Part shown: one piece after another, positions 1-8,828 of the stretch
Layout of the letters: each line of letters opens with the position of its first letter
Numbering within the stretch: position 1 is the first letter of the stretch
Notes under the pieces: generated by a model
Seen by the model: the letters and a program-made list of their open reading frames with translations, nothing else
Database searches by the model: none
What the model was told of the DNA's origin: nothing
From: Pseudooceanicola sediminis
Lineage (GTDB): Bacteria; Pseudomonadota; Alphaproteobacteria; Rhodobacterales; Rhodobacteraceae
Direction of reading: 5' to 3'
DNA: 64,000 nt
Assembly (NCBI RefSeq): GCF_003575965.1
Contig: NZ_QWJJ01000013.1
Location: 1-64,000 of the forward strand
Program-made: the position numbers and the translations under genes

Positions 1-112
1 ACCGCCCGGATACCGCCCAGATACCGACGTTGAAACCGATGCGGCTGCCGCCCCCGGCCTCCCCCCTCCTGGCACCGTCTCCGCCGCCCGGATACCGCCG
101 CGATACCGCTTG
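1..112. repeat. 11-bp tandem repeat units (GATACCGNNNN), left-edge cluster
   Basis: Units beginning GATACCG start at 9 and 20, and again at 91 and 102, so each pair is spaced exactly 11 bp. The first 8 bases of the window fit the tail of another unit cut by the edge, and 80-90 is a degenerate unit. The unit at 20-30 (GATACCGACGT) is identical to one at 25884-25894. The period is not a multiple of three and no convincing gene covers it, so it is a non-coding repeat downstream of the molybdenum hydroxylase gene. Confidence 0.6.
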
Positions 113-227
113 GCGACCGACCTTGCAGACCGCCGGGCCTTATCTGACCGCGCCCCCGGTGCACCAGATCCCGCCATGGCACACAGCGGTCACCACGCCA
201 TCAGGCCACCCCCGGAACCGTCGGGGC

Positions 228-2534
228 CTAAAGGGCCAAGTCCTCTATCCGTATGGGAAATTTCGTCGGGGTATAGCCCGTCGCATGACGAATGGCATTG
301 GCAATGGCCCCGACAGATCCGGTAATCCCGACCTCGCCCACCCCCTTGACGCCCAGCGCATTGACGTAAGGGTCGACCTCCTCGACCGTGATCGTCTCTA
401 TCGCCGGAATGTCCGCATGAACCGGGATGTGATACCCGGCCAGATCGTCGTTCAGCACCTTGCCCGACACCGGATCGAACACCGCTTCCTCGTGCAGCGC
501 AAAGGACAATCCCCAGATCATCCCGCCCTCCAGCTGACTGCGCACCATGCGCGGGTTCAGGATACGCCCGGCGGCAAAGGCCCCCACCATTCGCGTCACC
601 AGGATCTGCCCGATGTCGGGGTCGATCGCCACTTCGGCAAACACCGCGCCATGACTGAACATTGCGTACGCCCCGGCATGGGCAGCGTCGCGCTCCCCCA
701 CCCCGGTCCCGGCCAACTCGGCCAGCCCGGCGCGGGCCATGATATCGGTATAAGCCTCTCCCACCGTTGGATTATCTGCGCGCAGCAATCGCCCGTCGAC
801 GGCCAGAACGCCGCTGTTTCCGGCACCGAACAGCGGCGATTTCGGGTCGCTCAGGGCCAGCTCCGTCAGCTGCTGCACCACGGCTTTTCCGGCCTGCGAC
901 AGCGCCGTTCCGGCGGTGGCCGTGTGCCCCGATCCCCCCGCCACCGCCCCATCCGGCAGCACCGAACTGCCCGATCTCAGCACGACATTATCAGGCGAAA
1001 TCGCCAGTCCTTCGGCCGCCGTCTGTGCCAGAATGGTCCAGGCGCCCTGCCCCATATCCACGCCCGCCACCTCGGCCAGCGCAGTCCCCTCGCCGTGCAA
1101 AGTGACCCGCGCCTCTCCGCGATACATGGTGCACATGTACTGCGCCGTCCCCATGCCCCACCCCAGCAACCGCCCCCGTGCATCCCGCATGCTGCGCGCC
1201 GCCAATGGTCTGCCCGCCCAGCCGAACGCCGCCGCCCCCTGCGCATAGCACTCGCGTAACGCCTTGGAGGAAAAGGGATGTCCGGTTGAGGGATCGACCT
1301 CGGCATAATTGCGCAGCCGGAATTCCAGCGGGTCCAGCCCGACCGCATCGGCGGCGACATCCATCGCCACCTCCAGCGCGGCAGACCCGCTCGCCTCGCC
1401 CGGGGCCCGCATCGCCAGCGGCGTACCGATATCGCCCCGCAACCCGGTGTGCGACATGGCCAGGTTCGGCACCGCATAGAGGTGCTGAGAGGCCCGCCCC
1501 GCGGGCTCCACGAAATCCTCGAAACTGGAGGTAAGCGCCTGAACCTCATGCGAAAGTGCGGTCAGCCTGCCGTCCTTTCCGACCCCAAGCTTCAGCGCCT
1601 GCCGTGTGCCCGCGCGGTGCCCGACTGGCCCGTACATCTGCGCCCGCGTCAGCACGGTCTTGACCGGCCGACCCTGGCTTCGCGCCGCCAGCGCCGTCAG
1701 CAGCAGCGCACCATAGACCATCAACTTTGATCCGAAACCGCCGCCAATGAACGGCGTACGCAGGATCACGTCCTCGGCTGCGATCCCCAGATACCCCGCG
1801 ATCAGAGCCGCCGTCATGACCGGCCCCTGGTTCGGGGTGTTCAGCAGCAGCCGGGCACGCCCCTCCTGCTCGATCCATTCCGCGGCAATGGCATGTGGCT
1901 CCATCGCGTTGTGAAATTGCGCTGGTGTCTCAATAGTCGTTTGCGTCACCACGTCCGCATCGGCCAAGCCCTTGGCGACATTCCCGATTTCCTGCGCCGG
2001 TGGGGCAAAAAAGCCGACCATCCCGGGGTGCCACGGGGCCGATCCCTCGAACCCGATGCGCGGCGGCTCGGACACATAGCGCGGCGCAAGCAGGCGCGCG
2101 CCTTCGGTTGCCGCCTCAAGACTTTCGGCCAGCACCATGGCAATGGCCTGACCGGCATAGCGGATCGTGTCATCCTGCAAGGCCTCCAGCCGGAAATTGA
2201 ACGGGTGCCGTTTTTCGTCCGGGTGCTGTGCCAGTGCGGGGCGGTTCTGCGGCGTCAGCACCTCGACCACGCCCGGATGCGCCAATGCAGCCGCCACGTT
2301 CAGCGCCGCGACCCGCCCGCGTGCAATACCTGCGGCAACCACCACCCCGTACAGCCCGGCAGCAAGTGGGGTATCTGCCGCATAGCGCGCGCCGCCCGTG
2401 ACCTTGGCCAGCCCGTCGCGCCGCGCCAGGGACTGCCCACCAGTGCCAAAGCGGCGGGGCGCCGCGGCCATGCTGAACCCGTGATCCGCATCAGGCACCT
2501 TCGGCCCAAACAACGTGGTCGTATCCTGTTCCAT
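228..2534 (-). CDS. Molybdenum hydroxylase large (molybdopterin-binding) subunit, xanthine oxidase family
   Basis: This 768-residue protein is the catalytic subunit of a xanthine-dehydrogenase-family molybdenum hydroxylase, which would add oxygen from water to an aldehyde or an N-heteroaromatic carbon. Visible family motifs are GGGFGSK in the first molybdopterin domain, NAMEPHA, the segment AMRAPGE where cofactor-loop motifs lie, and the near-C-terminal GVGE whose Glu is the catalytic base in the family. The MRAPGE form resembles the aldehyde oxidoreductase PaoC/YagR group rather than form I CO dehydrogenase. The ATG at 2534 follows the FAD-subunit stop by 4 bases, and a longer reading frame upstream lies inside that gene. 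It is the last gene of a minus-strand run small-FAD-large. The substrate cannot be read from sequence. Confidence 0.9.
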   Translation of the reverse strand: MEQDTTTLFGPKVPDADHGFSMAAAPRRFGTGGQSLARRDGLAKVTGGARYAADTPLAAGLYGVVVAAGIARGRVAALNVAAALAHPGVVEVLTPQNRPALAQHPDEKRHPFNFRLEALQDDTIRYAGQAIAMVLAESLEAATEGARLLAPRYVSEPPRIGFEGSAPWHPGMVGFFAPPAQEIGNVAKGLADADVVTQTTIETPAQFHNAMEPHAIAAEWIEQEGRARLLLNTPNQGPVMTAALIAGYLGIAAEDVILRTPFIGGGFGSKLMVYGALLLTALAARSQGRPVKTVLTRAQMYGPVGHRAGTRQALKLGVGKDGRLTALSHEVQALTSSFEDFVEPAGRASQHLYAVPNLAMSHTGLRGDIGTPLAMRAPGEASGSAALEVAMDVAADAVGLDPLEFRLRNYAEVDPSTGHPFSSKALRECYAQGAAAFGWAGRPLAARSMRDARGRLLGWGMGTAQYMCTMYRGEARVTLHGEGTALAEVAGVDMGQGAWTILAQTAAEGLAISPDNVVLRSGSSVLPDGAVAGGSGHTATAGTALSQAGKAVVQQLTELALSDPKSPLFGAGNSGVLAVDGRLLRADNPTVGEAYTDIMARAGLAELAGTGVGERDAAHAGAYAMFSHGAVFAEVAIDPDIGQILVTRMVGAFAAGRILNPRMVRSQLEGGMIWGLSFALHEEAVFDPVSGKVLNDDLAGYHIPVHADIPAIETITVEEVDPYVNALGVKGVGEVGITGSVGAIANAIRHATGYTPTKFPIRIEDLAL

Positions 2535-2538
2535 ACCG

Positions 2539-3585
2539 TCAAGCCTTGGATAATGTGTCGAAAACCGACGCAGGCATGGCTGCATCAAGGGGCGCAACAC
2601 CAACCGTCGCGCGTTCAAAGGCACGCACGACGGTGCGCTTTGCCAGCTCGATCTTGAAACCGTTGTCGCCAGAGGCGGCGGCACCGCTCAGCGCGATCTC
2701 GGCTGCCGCGCGAAAGACGTCTGCCGTCGGGGGCCGGCCCCCCATGCAGTCTTCGGCGGCAGTCACGCGCCAGGGCTTTGGCGCCACCCCGCCAAGGGCA
2801 AGGCGTGCCGCCAGGATGCGCCCTTCCTTGATCTGGACCGCCGCTGCCGCCGACACCAACGCAAAGGCAAACGAGGTCCGCTCGCGCACTTTCAGGTATC
2901 GGCCATGCGCGGCAAAACCCGCCGCCGCTGCCGGAAGGATCAGGCCCGTGATGAAATCGCCCGCCCCCAACTGCGTCCGGCGCTGCGGTGTGTCACCGGG
3001 CAGCAACAGAAAATCGGCAAGGGCTACGCGGCGCAACCCCGACGGGCCGACAATCTCGACCATGGCATCCAAGGCGACCAGCGGCACGCAGAAATCCGAC
3101 GGATGCACGGCGCGACAGGATTCGGACCAGCCGATCACCGCGTGTTCGCGCCCCGCATGCAGACGCGCATCACACTCCTGCCCCCCGTCACGCCGACCAC
3201 AACCGGCATCCGGGTTGGAAAAATGTGCGCAGCGGGTCTCCTGCAACAGATTGCCCGCGACCGTCGCCATATTGCGAATTTGCGCCGACGCTCCTGACAG
3301 CAGCGCCTCGGCCACCATCGGGGAATGGCGCTGCAACAACGGGGACCGGGCCAACGTTGCATTGCGCACTGCCGCCCCGATCCGCAAGTCACCCGCCGCA
3401 TCCAGCGCAATGTCCTGCAAAGCGGACACGGCGGTCATGTCGACCAGGACATCAGGCGTTCTGGCATGGCTCTTCATGAGGTCCAGCAGGTTCGTGCCGC
3501 CGCCATAGGCCATCGCACCGGGACGCCGCAGTGCCTCGGCAGCCTCGGAGAGGGTGCGGGGCCGCAGGAACTGAAAGGGTTTCAT
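2539..3585 (-). CDS. Molybdenum hydroxylase FAD-binding (medium) subunit, probable extra 4Fe-4S cluster
   Basis: This 348-residue FAD-binding subunit passes electrons from the iron-sulfur subunit to an acceptor. The N-terminal part contains the FAD-binding segment YGGGTNLLDLMK near residue 30, and the C-terminal part is a CO-dehydrogenase-flavoprotein-type domain. Around residues 110-160 four cysteines occur in the contexts TRC, AGC, QEC and SESC. That spacing resembles the loop that binds a [4Fe-4S] cluster in PaoB and in 4-hydroxybenzoyl-CoA reductase beta. Cluster binding is inferred from this pattern only. The start ATG at 3585 lies 6 bases after the small-subunit stop, so the three subunits are one operon. 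Confidence 0.9.
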   Translation of the reverse strand: MKPFQFLRPRTLSEAAEALRRPGAMAYGGGTNLLDLMKSHARTPDVLVDMTAVSALQDIALDAAGDLRIGAAVRNATLARSPLLQRHSPMVAEALLSGASAQIRNMATVAGNLLQETRCAHFSNPDAGCGRRDGGQECDARLHAGREHAVIGWSESCRAVHPSDFCVPLVALDAMVEIVGPSGLRRVALADFLLLPGDTPQRRTQLGAGDFITGLILPAAAAGFAAHGRYLKVRERTSFAFALVSAAAAVQIKEGRILAARLALGGVAPKPWRVTAAEDCMGGRPPTADVFRAAAEIALSGAAASGDNGFKIELAKRTVVRAFERATVGVAPLDAAMPASVFDTLSKA

Positions 3586-3591
3586 GATGCG

Positions 3592-4077
3592 CTATCCCGT
3601 CTGTCCAGAGCGGGCGCGCAGGACCTGGCGGACCGCCGCGATGATACCCGGCTGCGCGCCGCAGCGGCACAGATTGCCGCTCATTCCTTCGCGGACGCGG
3701 GCGGTGTCCTCGCCACTCTCCCCCTCGTTCATCAACCCGATCGCGCTGAGGATCTGGCCCGGCGTGCAGAAACCGCATTGCAGGGCATCGTGGTCCAGAA
3801 AGGCCTGCTGCATCGGATGCAGTGCCCCCTGCGTCGCCAGCCCCTCAACCGTGACCACCTCGGCCCCCTGCACCGTGACGGCCAGGGTCAGGCAGGCATT
3901 CACCCGCACCCCGTCAATCAATACGGTGCAGGCGCCGCACTGGCCGCGATCACAGCCTTTCTTGGCGCCTGTCAGGCCCAGCCGTTCCCGCAACAGATCC
4001 AGCAGCGTGACCCGCGGATCATCGAGATCGACGGCGCACTCAGCCCCGTTCAGGGTGAATTTCACCGCCTGGGTCAT
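3592..4077 (-). CDS. Molybdenum hydroxylase small (2x [2Fe-2S]) subunit
   Basis: This 161-residue protein carries two [2Fe-2S] clusters and links the molybdenum site to FAD. The N-terminal plant-ferredoxin-like half has the motif CDRGQCGACTVLIDG, and the C-terminal helical half has CGFCTPGQ and CRCGAQPG. Length and motif order are normal for the CoxS/PaoA family. There is no twin-arginine or other signal peptide before MTQAVKFTLNG, so the enzyme is predicted to be cytoplasmic, unlike periplasmic PaoA. Its ATG overlaps the stop codon of the alcohol dehydrogenase gene by 4 bases, which ties the oxidase to that dehydrogenase. Confidence 0.93.
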   Translation of the reverse strand: MTQAVKFTLNGAECAVDLDDPRVTLLDLLRERLGLTGAKKGCDRGQCGACTVLIDGVRVNACLTLAVTVQGAEVVTVEGLATQGALHPMQQAFLDHDALQCGFCTPGQILSAIGLMNEGESGEDTARVREGMSGNLCRCGAQPGIIAAVRQVLRARSGQTG

Positions 4078-5162
4078 GAGAACATTGCGACGGACCGCGT
4101 GATGCCGTCCGAATGATCCAGGGCAACAAGTGCGTCGTCGACCTCGGCCAGACCGATATGAGCCGAAATCATCTCATCGACCTTCAGCACCCCGGCCTCG
4201 TACATCTTCATGTAGCGGGGAATGTCGATACGGAACCGGTTCGATCCCATGGACGACCCCTGCACGCGCCGATCAAAGGTCAGCATGGTGCTGTCGACCG
4301 ACACCTTTACGCCCTGCGGCAACAGCCCGACGATGGTTGCCACGCCACCGGCCTTTGTCACGTTGAACGCGGCCTCGGCCGTCGCAGCCAGGCCGACGGC
4401 CTCGAACGCGTGATCGACGCCGCCTTTGGTCATCTCGACAATCGCCGCCACCTCGGTCCCATCCGCAAGGATTGCATCGGTGGCGCCATAGCCCAGGGCG
4501 GCCTCGGCCTTGGCCGGTGAACGATCAACGGCGATGATGCGCCCGGCCCCGGTGATCCGCGCGGCCTGGATCGCGCTCAGGCCGATGCCGCCACAGCCGA
4601 TCACGGCCACCGTTTCACCGGGGCGCACCTGGGCGGTGTTGAAAACGGCCCCCATGCCGGTGGTGATGGCGCAGCCCATGATCGCGGCAACGTCCATCGG
4701 GATGTCACGGTCGATCCTGACAAGCGCGCGTTCGTGTACCAGCATCATCTCCGAAAACCCCGAAAGATTGACGAACTGCGACACCGGCTTGCCCTTGCGG
4801 GACAGACGCGGGCGGGCACCTTCGCTTCGCTGCAAGCCGCCGCCGATGCAGATGTTGGGGCGCCCCTTCAGACAGTTTTCGCATTCGCCGCAGAATGGCG
4901 TCAGGCAGCCGACGACGTGATCACCGGGGCTGAGGTAACTGACCTGAGAGCCGACCTTTTCCACCACGCCGGAACACTCGTGCCCGAGCACCAAGGGCAA
5001 CGGAAAGCTTGACCATTTGCCCTGCCGGAAATGCAGATCGCTGTGACACAGCCCGCAGGCACAGGTGCGCACCAGAACCTCGTGTTCCTGCGGCAGATCG
5101 ACGTCCAGGTCGTCGATCAGTTCCTGGGCGTGACCGGTCTCGTTCAGAATGAGGGCTTTCAT
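4074..5162 (-). CDS. Zinc-dependent alcohol dehydrogenase (MDR family)
   Basis: This 362-residue medium-chain dehydrogenase oxidises an alcohol to an aldehyde or ketone with a nicotinamide cofactor. Catalytic-zinc motifs are CGLCHSD and GHE, the structural-zinc motif is CGECENCLKGRPNIC, and the Rossmann motif is GCGGIGLSAIQ. The sequence resembles the class III/NDMA-dependent-like branch. The ATG at 5162 (MKALILNETG) is chosen because it begins the conserved N-terminus. A longer frame to 5219 adds unrelated residues and overlaps an intercistronic hairpin. It is preceded by a sugar-type binding protein and overlaps the molybdenum hydroxylase small subunit, so an alcohol-aldehyde-acid sequence of steps is plausible but unproven. 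Confidence 0.9.
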   Translation of the reverse strand: MKALILNETGHAQELIDDLDVDLPQEHEVLVRTCACGLCHSDLHFRQGKWSSFPLPLVLGHECSGVVEKVGSQVSYLSPGDHVVGCLTPFCGECENCLKGRPNICIGGGLQRSEGARPRLSRKGKPVSQFVNLSGFSEMMLVHERALVRIDRDIPMDVAAIMGCAITTGMGAVFNTAQVRPGETVAVIGCGGIGLSAIQAARITGAGRIIAVDRSPAKAEAALGYGATDAILADGTEVAAIVEMTKGGVDHAFEAVGLAATAEAAFNVTKAGGVATIVGLLPQGVKVSVDSTMLTFDRRVQGSSMGSNRFRIDIPRYMKMYEAGVLKVDEMISAHIGLAEVDDALVALDHSDGITRSVAMFS

Positions 5163-5188
5163 GGCAGGTCTTTCACGTAGTACGGATT

Positions 5189-5213
5189 GCGCGGCCCAAC
5201 CTTCGGGCCGCGC
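5189..5213 (-). terminator. Intercistronic stem-loop after the binding-protein gene
   Basis: A perfect 9-bp inverted repeat (GCGCGGCCC and GGGCCGCGC, 7-base loop) lies 12 bases after the stop codon of the ABC binding-protein gene. On the minus strand it is not followed by a T-run. It therefore looks more like a messenger-stabilising or processing hairpin than a strong terminator. Such hairpins often follow binding-protein genes that need high expression. Confidence 0.5.
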
Positions 5214-5225
5214 CAACAAACAGGG

Positions 5226-6203
5226 TTACTGAAGGCCGGGAAAGGCAATGCGCTCTTCGTAGGGCTTCCACTGGTCGATGGTCTCAGCCGTCCATTCCGG
5301 CACGTTTTCAGGCGTGAAAACGACCGTCTCGGCAGGCTTGTCCACCTTGCCTTGCAGGATATCGGCCACCCACATCGACAGGTCGTAGCCGACCTTCACC
5401 GGCTCCATGTCCCAGCTGGCGTCGATCAGCCCCTGCTTGATCCCCGCCTGTGCAAAGGCTTCGCCGTTGATGCCCGTCACGATGATGTCGCGGCCCGCAG
5501 ATTTCGCGGCCAGCCCGGCGCCCAGGGCCGGACCGTCACCGGATGTCCAGATCGCGGTCAGGTTGGGAAAACGGGTCAGCAGGTTTTCCGCGATCGGACG
5601 CGCGGTCGCGGAATCGTCGGGGATCGCGCGTTCCTCGGCCACGATTTTCAGGTCGGGGCAATGCGCCTGCATGGTTTCACGCGCCATGTCCCAACGCGGC
5701 GACAACGTGGGCAATTCGATGGTCTTGATCAGTGCCACCTCGCCCTTGCCGCCCGTGGCCTCGCACAGGTAGTCGCCCGAACGCACCCCCTGTTCCGCCG
5801 ACGGAATATCGGCCTGCACCACCAACGCGTCAAAGCCCGGCGTGCCGCCGATGCCGAACACCGGAATGCCCGCGGCCTCGGCGCGCTTCAGCGGGGCCAG
5901 CACCGCGTTCGGATCGCCCGCCACGTTGATCACCAGCGCGTCGACGCCCTCGGTCACGAACTGGTCGATCTGCGACACCTGCTTGTTGATGTCGAGCATT
6001 GCATCCAGGAACTTGTATTCGATACCGCGCTCTTTCAAACCGGCGGCGACGCCTTCGTATTGCGCGCGCGCAGCCGGAATGGCGTAGTTCGCGCCCAGGA
6101 TCCCGACAACGAAAGGCTCGTCCGCCTGCGCGCTGCCCAGGCTTGCCGCGAAACCGGCAGTCGCCAGCGCTCCGCTGGCCATAAGGGTCTTGAGGTAGCT
6201 CAT
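5226..6203 (-). CDS. Sugar-type ABC transporter substrate-binding protein
   Basis: This 325-residue periplasmic binding protein belongs to the ribose/autoinducer-2-type group (Peripla_BP_4). The start at 6203 gives a typical Sec signal peptide (MSYLKTLMASGALATAGFAA, cleavage near AQA-DEP). The mature part begins with a beta strand, FVVGILGANYAI, and contains ALVINVAGDP, the segment that usually precedes the ligand site in this fold. It lies directly downstream of a matching permease and a double-ATPase gene, so the three make one importer. The ligand is unknown. Given the neighbouring oxidoreductases it may be a catabolic substrate rather than a sugar. Confidence 0.88.
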   Translation of the reverse strand: MSYLKTLMASGALATAGFAASLGSAQADEPFVVGILGANYAIPAARAQYEGVAAGLKERGIEYKFLDAMLDINKQVSQIDQFVTEGVDALVINVAGDPNAVLAPLKRAEAAGIPVFGIGGTPGFDALVVQADIPSAEQGVRSGDYLCEATGGKGEVALIKTIELPTLSPRWDMARETMQAHCPDLKIVAEERAIPDDSATARPIAENLLTRFPNLTAIWTSGDGPALGAGLAAKSAGRDIIVTGINGEAFAQAGIKQGLIDASWDMEPVKVGYDLSMWVADILQGKVDKPAETVVFTPENVPEWTAETIDQWKPYEERIAFPGLQ

Positions 6204-6265
6204 GTGATCTTGCTCCGTGTTGGTGAATGCGGGCTCTGCCCTGCGTTGGTTATTGAAAAGTCTGC

Positions 6266-7249
6266 TTATTTCGCGCGAATGCGATCCAGGGCGATGGCTG
6301 CGATCAGCACCGCGCCGGTCGCGATGCCCTGCCAATAGGATGGGACGCCCGCCAGGGTGATGCCGTTTGCCAGCACGCCAAGGAACAGCACCCCGATGGC
6401 CGAACCGCCGATATTGCCTGACCCGCCAGCAAAGCTCGCGCCGCCCAGCAGCACCGCCGCCGCCGCCGACAGCTCCAGCCCGAGGGCGGCACTGACCGGC
6501 TGAGAAGACGTCAGCCGCCCTGTCAGCATGATGGCCGATACCCCGGCACAGGCGGCGGAAATGCCGTAAACCGCGACGCGCACGCGGGCGACATTGATCC
6601 CGGCCAATCGCGCAGCCGTCTCATTCCCGCCGACCGCATAGACGGAGCGGCCGAAGCGCGTCCATCGCATGACCGCATAGCCCAGCAGACCGATCAGCAC
6701 GGCCAACACGACGGGCACGGGCAGGCCGAGGACAACGCCATCCCCCACCCATTGCACCGGATCCCACATGAAGGTCGACGCAGGGACGCCATTTGAAATG
6801 ACCAGGGCCGCACCGCGCAGCAGCTGCATCATCGCCAGCGTAACCACGAAAAAGTTGAAACCGCCGTAGGCAATCAGCCCTCCGTTCACGACCGCACCCA
6901 GGATCGTACAGGCCGCAATCGTCAGGAAAATCGCCGGCCAAGCCCCCACACCCGAGGTCAGAAGCTCGGCGAGGAAGACGCCGCCGAGGGCGGTCATGGA
7001 ACCGACGGACAGGTCGAGACCCTGGCTGATGATCACGAAGGTCAGCCCGACCGCCGCCACGAACATCACCGAATTGGTCCGCAGGATATTCATGATGTTA
7101 TTGTATTTGAGGAAGTTTTCCTGGGTCAGCGACAGGAACACGATCAGCGCGACCAGCGCCGCCCCGACGCCGGCGTAGCGGCGCAGCAACGTCGGAAACG
7201 ACGTCGGTATCTTGTCGGTATCTGAGGAGTTTTCCGCGGCGGTCATCAT
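6266..7249 (-). CDS. ABC transporter permease (RbsC-type)
   Basis: This 327-residue inner-membrane permease belongs to the BPD_transp_2 family. It has many hydrophobic segments and the conserved stretch VGLTFVIISQGLDLSVGSM, which is characteristic of ribose/xylose/AI-2-type permeases. A second family feature is GGNETAARLAGINV in the cytoplasmic loop that contacts the ATPase. It would form a homodimeric channel with the ATPase encoded upstream and receive ligand from the binding protein encoded downstream. Length is normal. A 43-base gap separates it from the ATPase gene. Confidence 0.9.
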   Translation of the reverse strand: MMTAAENSSDTDKIPTSFPTLLRRYAGVGAALVALIVFLSLTQENFLKYNNIMNILRTNSVMFVAAVGLTFVIISQGLDLSVGSMTALGGVFLAELLTSGVGAWPAIFLTIAACTILGAVVNGGLIAYGGFNFFVVTLAMMQLLRGAALVISNGVPASTFMWDPVQWVGDGVVLGLPVPVVLAVLIGLLGYAVMRWTRFGRSVYAVGGNETAARLAGINVARVRVAVYGISAACAGVSAIMLTGRLTSSQPVSAALGLELSAAAAVLLGGASFAGGSGNIGGSAIGVLFLGVLANGITLAGVPSYWQGIATGAVLIAAIALDRIRAK

Positions 7250-7292
7250 GGCTTCTTTCGCTGTGTCATGGGGGCTGAGGTGTGCACGGGGG

Positions 7293-8828
7293 TCAGGCCG
7301 CGCCGATCAGGTGCGCGCCCGACGCCCAGTAGGCGAGTGTTTCCTCGCGCGCGTCGCGCGCCGGAATGTCGGCAACGATCTGGCCCTGGAACAGCACCAG
7401 GATCCGGTCGCAGACCCCGATCAGTTCCTGCAATTCGGACGAGGCGATCATCAGGCCCATGCCGCCCCGCACCAGGTGCGCGATCTGGGCATAGATATCC
7501 TCCTTGGCGCCGACATCGACACCACGGGTCGGCTCGTCCAGCAGCAGCAGGTCGGGCGTGATCGCCAGCTCGCGCGCGATCAGCACCTTTTGCTGGTTGC
7601 CGCCCGACAGCTCGGACACCGCCTGCCGCGGGTCGGCGGTGCGCACCTTGAGCCCCTGCGTGCCCTGCGCGTAGGCCGCCCGGTCGATGCGTTCGCTGAT
7701 CGGGGCCAATACAGGCAGCGCCGCGACCCGGGACAGCCCGGCATTGCGATACAGCGACCAGTGCATCACCAGCCCCTCGCCCTTGCGATCTTCGGGGACA
7801 TAGCCGACGCCCAGCTGACGCGCCTGGCGTGGAGAGCGGATGCGCACCGCCTTGCGGTTCAGGAACATCTCTCCCGCCTCCATCGGTCTGACGCCGGCAA
7901 TCGTGCGCAGCAGCGCGCTGCGCCCGCTGCCCACCAGCCCGGCCAGGCCGACGATCTCGCCCCGGTTCACCGTCAGGTCGATGGATTTCAACGGCCCGCG
8001 CGCCACCCGCACCATGCGCAACAGCGCATCTCCCTGCGCGACGCTGGCCTTGTGCCAGTAGGATTTCAGATCGCGCCCGACCATCATCGACACCAGTTCA
8101 TGTTCGTCGGTTTCCGATAGCTTGCGGGTGCCGATGTACTGACCATCGCGCAGCACCGTCGCGCGGTCGGCATGTTCCATGACCTCGGTCATGCGGTGCG
8201 AGACGAAGCCGATCGCGGTGCCGGCGGCGCGCAGGCGCGAGAGCAGGGCAAACAGCGTCCGGGTGTCTGCCTCGTCCAGCGAACTCGTCGCCTCGTCCAG
8301 CAACAGAACCTGCGGGCGGTCGGCCAGCGCCTTGGCAATCTCGACCATCTGCCGGCGCCCCAGGGACAGGGTGGACACCGCCACGCGGGGGTCGATATCC
8401 AATTGCAGCTCGGCCAGGATTTCGGCCGCGCGCCGGTGGGTTTCGCGCCAGCTGACGCCGCCCGCACGTCGCGGCAAGCGGCCCAGAAAGATGTTTTCAC
8501 CCACCGTCAGCGCCGGTGCCAGCTGTGGTTCCTGGCTGACCACGGCGATCCCCCTGGCGCGCGCCTCGGCCGGGGTCAAACCGACCAGATCACGCCCGTG
8601 CAGGGTGATGGTTCCTGCATCGGCGGGTTGCGCCCCGGCCAGGATGGTCAGCAGCGTCGATTTTCCCGACCCGTTTTCGCCCATCAGCGCATGGATTTCG
8701 CCGGGATAGAGCACCGCCTGCGCGTTATCCAGCGCGACTGTCGGGCCAAAGGTCTTGCGGATGCCGGTGGCCGTGATCAGCGGGTCCGCCTGTGTCGAAA
8801 GGCCGGAATTCGGGAGATCGCTGTTCAT
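7293..8828 (-). CDS. ABC transporter double ATP-binding protein (RbsA-type)
   Basis: This 511-residue ATPase has two fused nucleotide-binding domains that power the neighbouring permease. The first domain has Walker A GENGSGKST, signature LSLGRRQ and Walker B LLLDEAT. The second has the family-typical altered Walker A GLVGSGRSA (Lys to Arg), signature LSGGNQQ and Walker B LLLDEPTRG. The ATG at 8828 overlaps the SDR gene end by 4 bases, and a longer frame upstream is only the SDR gene read in another frame. Domain order and length match RbsA/XylG proteins. Confidence 0.92.
   Translation of the reverse strand: MNSDLPNSGLSTQADPLITATGIRKTFGPTVALDNAQAVLYPGEIHALMGENGSGKSTLLTILAGAQPADAGTITLHGRDLVGLTPAEARARGIAVVSQEPQLAPALTVGENIFLGRLPRRAGGVSWRETHRRAAEILAELQLDIDPRVAVSTLSLGRRQMVEIAKALADRPQVLLLDEATSSLDEADTRTLFALLSRLRAAGTAIGFVSHRMTEVMEHADRATVLRDGQYIGTRKLSETDEHELVSMMVGRDLKSYWHKASVAQGDALLRMVRVARGPLKSIDLTVNRGEIVGLAGLVGSGRSALLRTIAGVRPMEAGEMFLNRKAVRIRSPRQARQLGVGYVPEDRKGEGLVMHWSLYRNAGLSRVAALPVLAPISERIDRAAYAQGTQGLKVRTADPRQAVSELSGGNQQKVLIARELAITPDLLLLDEPTRGVDVGAKEDIYAQIAHLVRGGMGLMIASSELQELIGVCDRILVLFQGQIVADIPARDAREETLAYWASGAHLIGAA

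Noticed and set aside
228-2534. Form I carbon monoxide dehydrogenase large subunit
   Set aside because: The form I active-site motif AYXCSFR is not seen; the segment reads AMRAPGE, as in PaoC-type aldehyde oxidoreductases.
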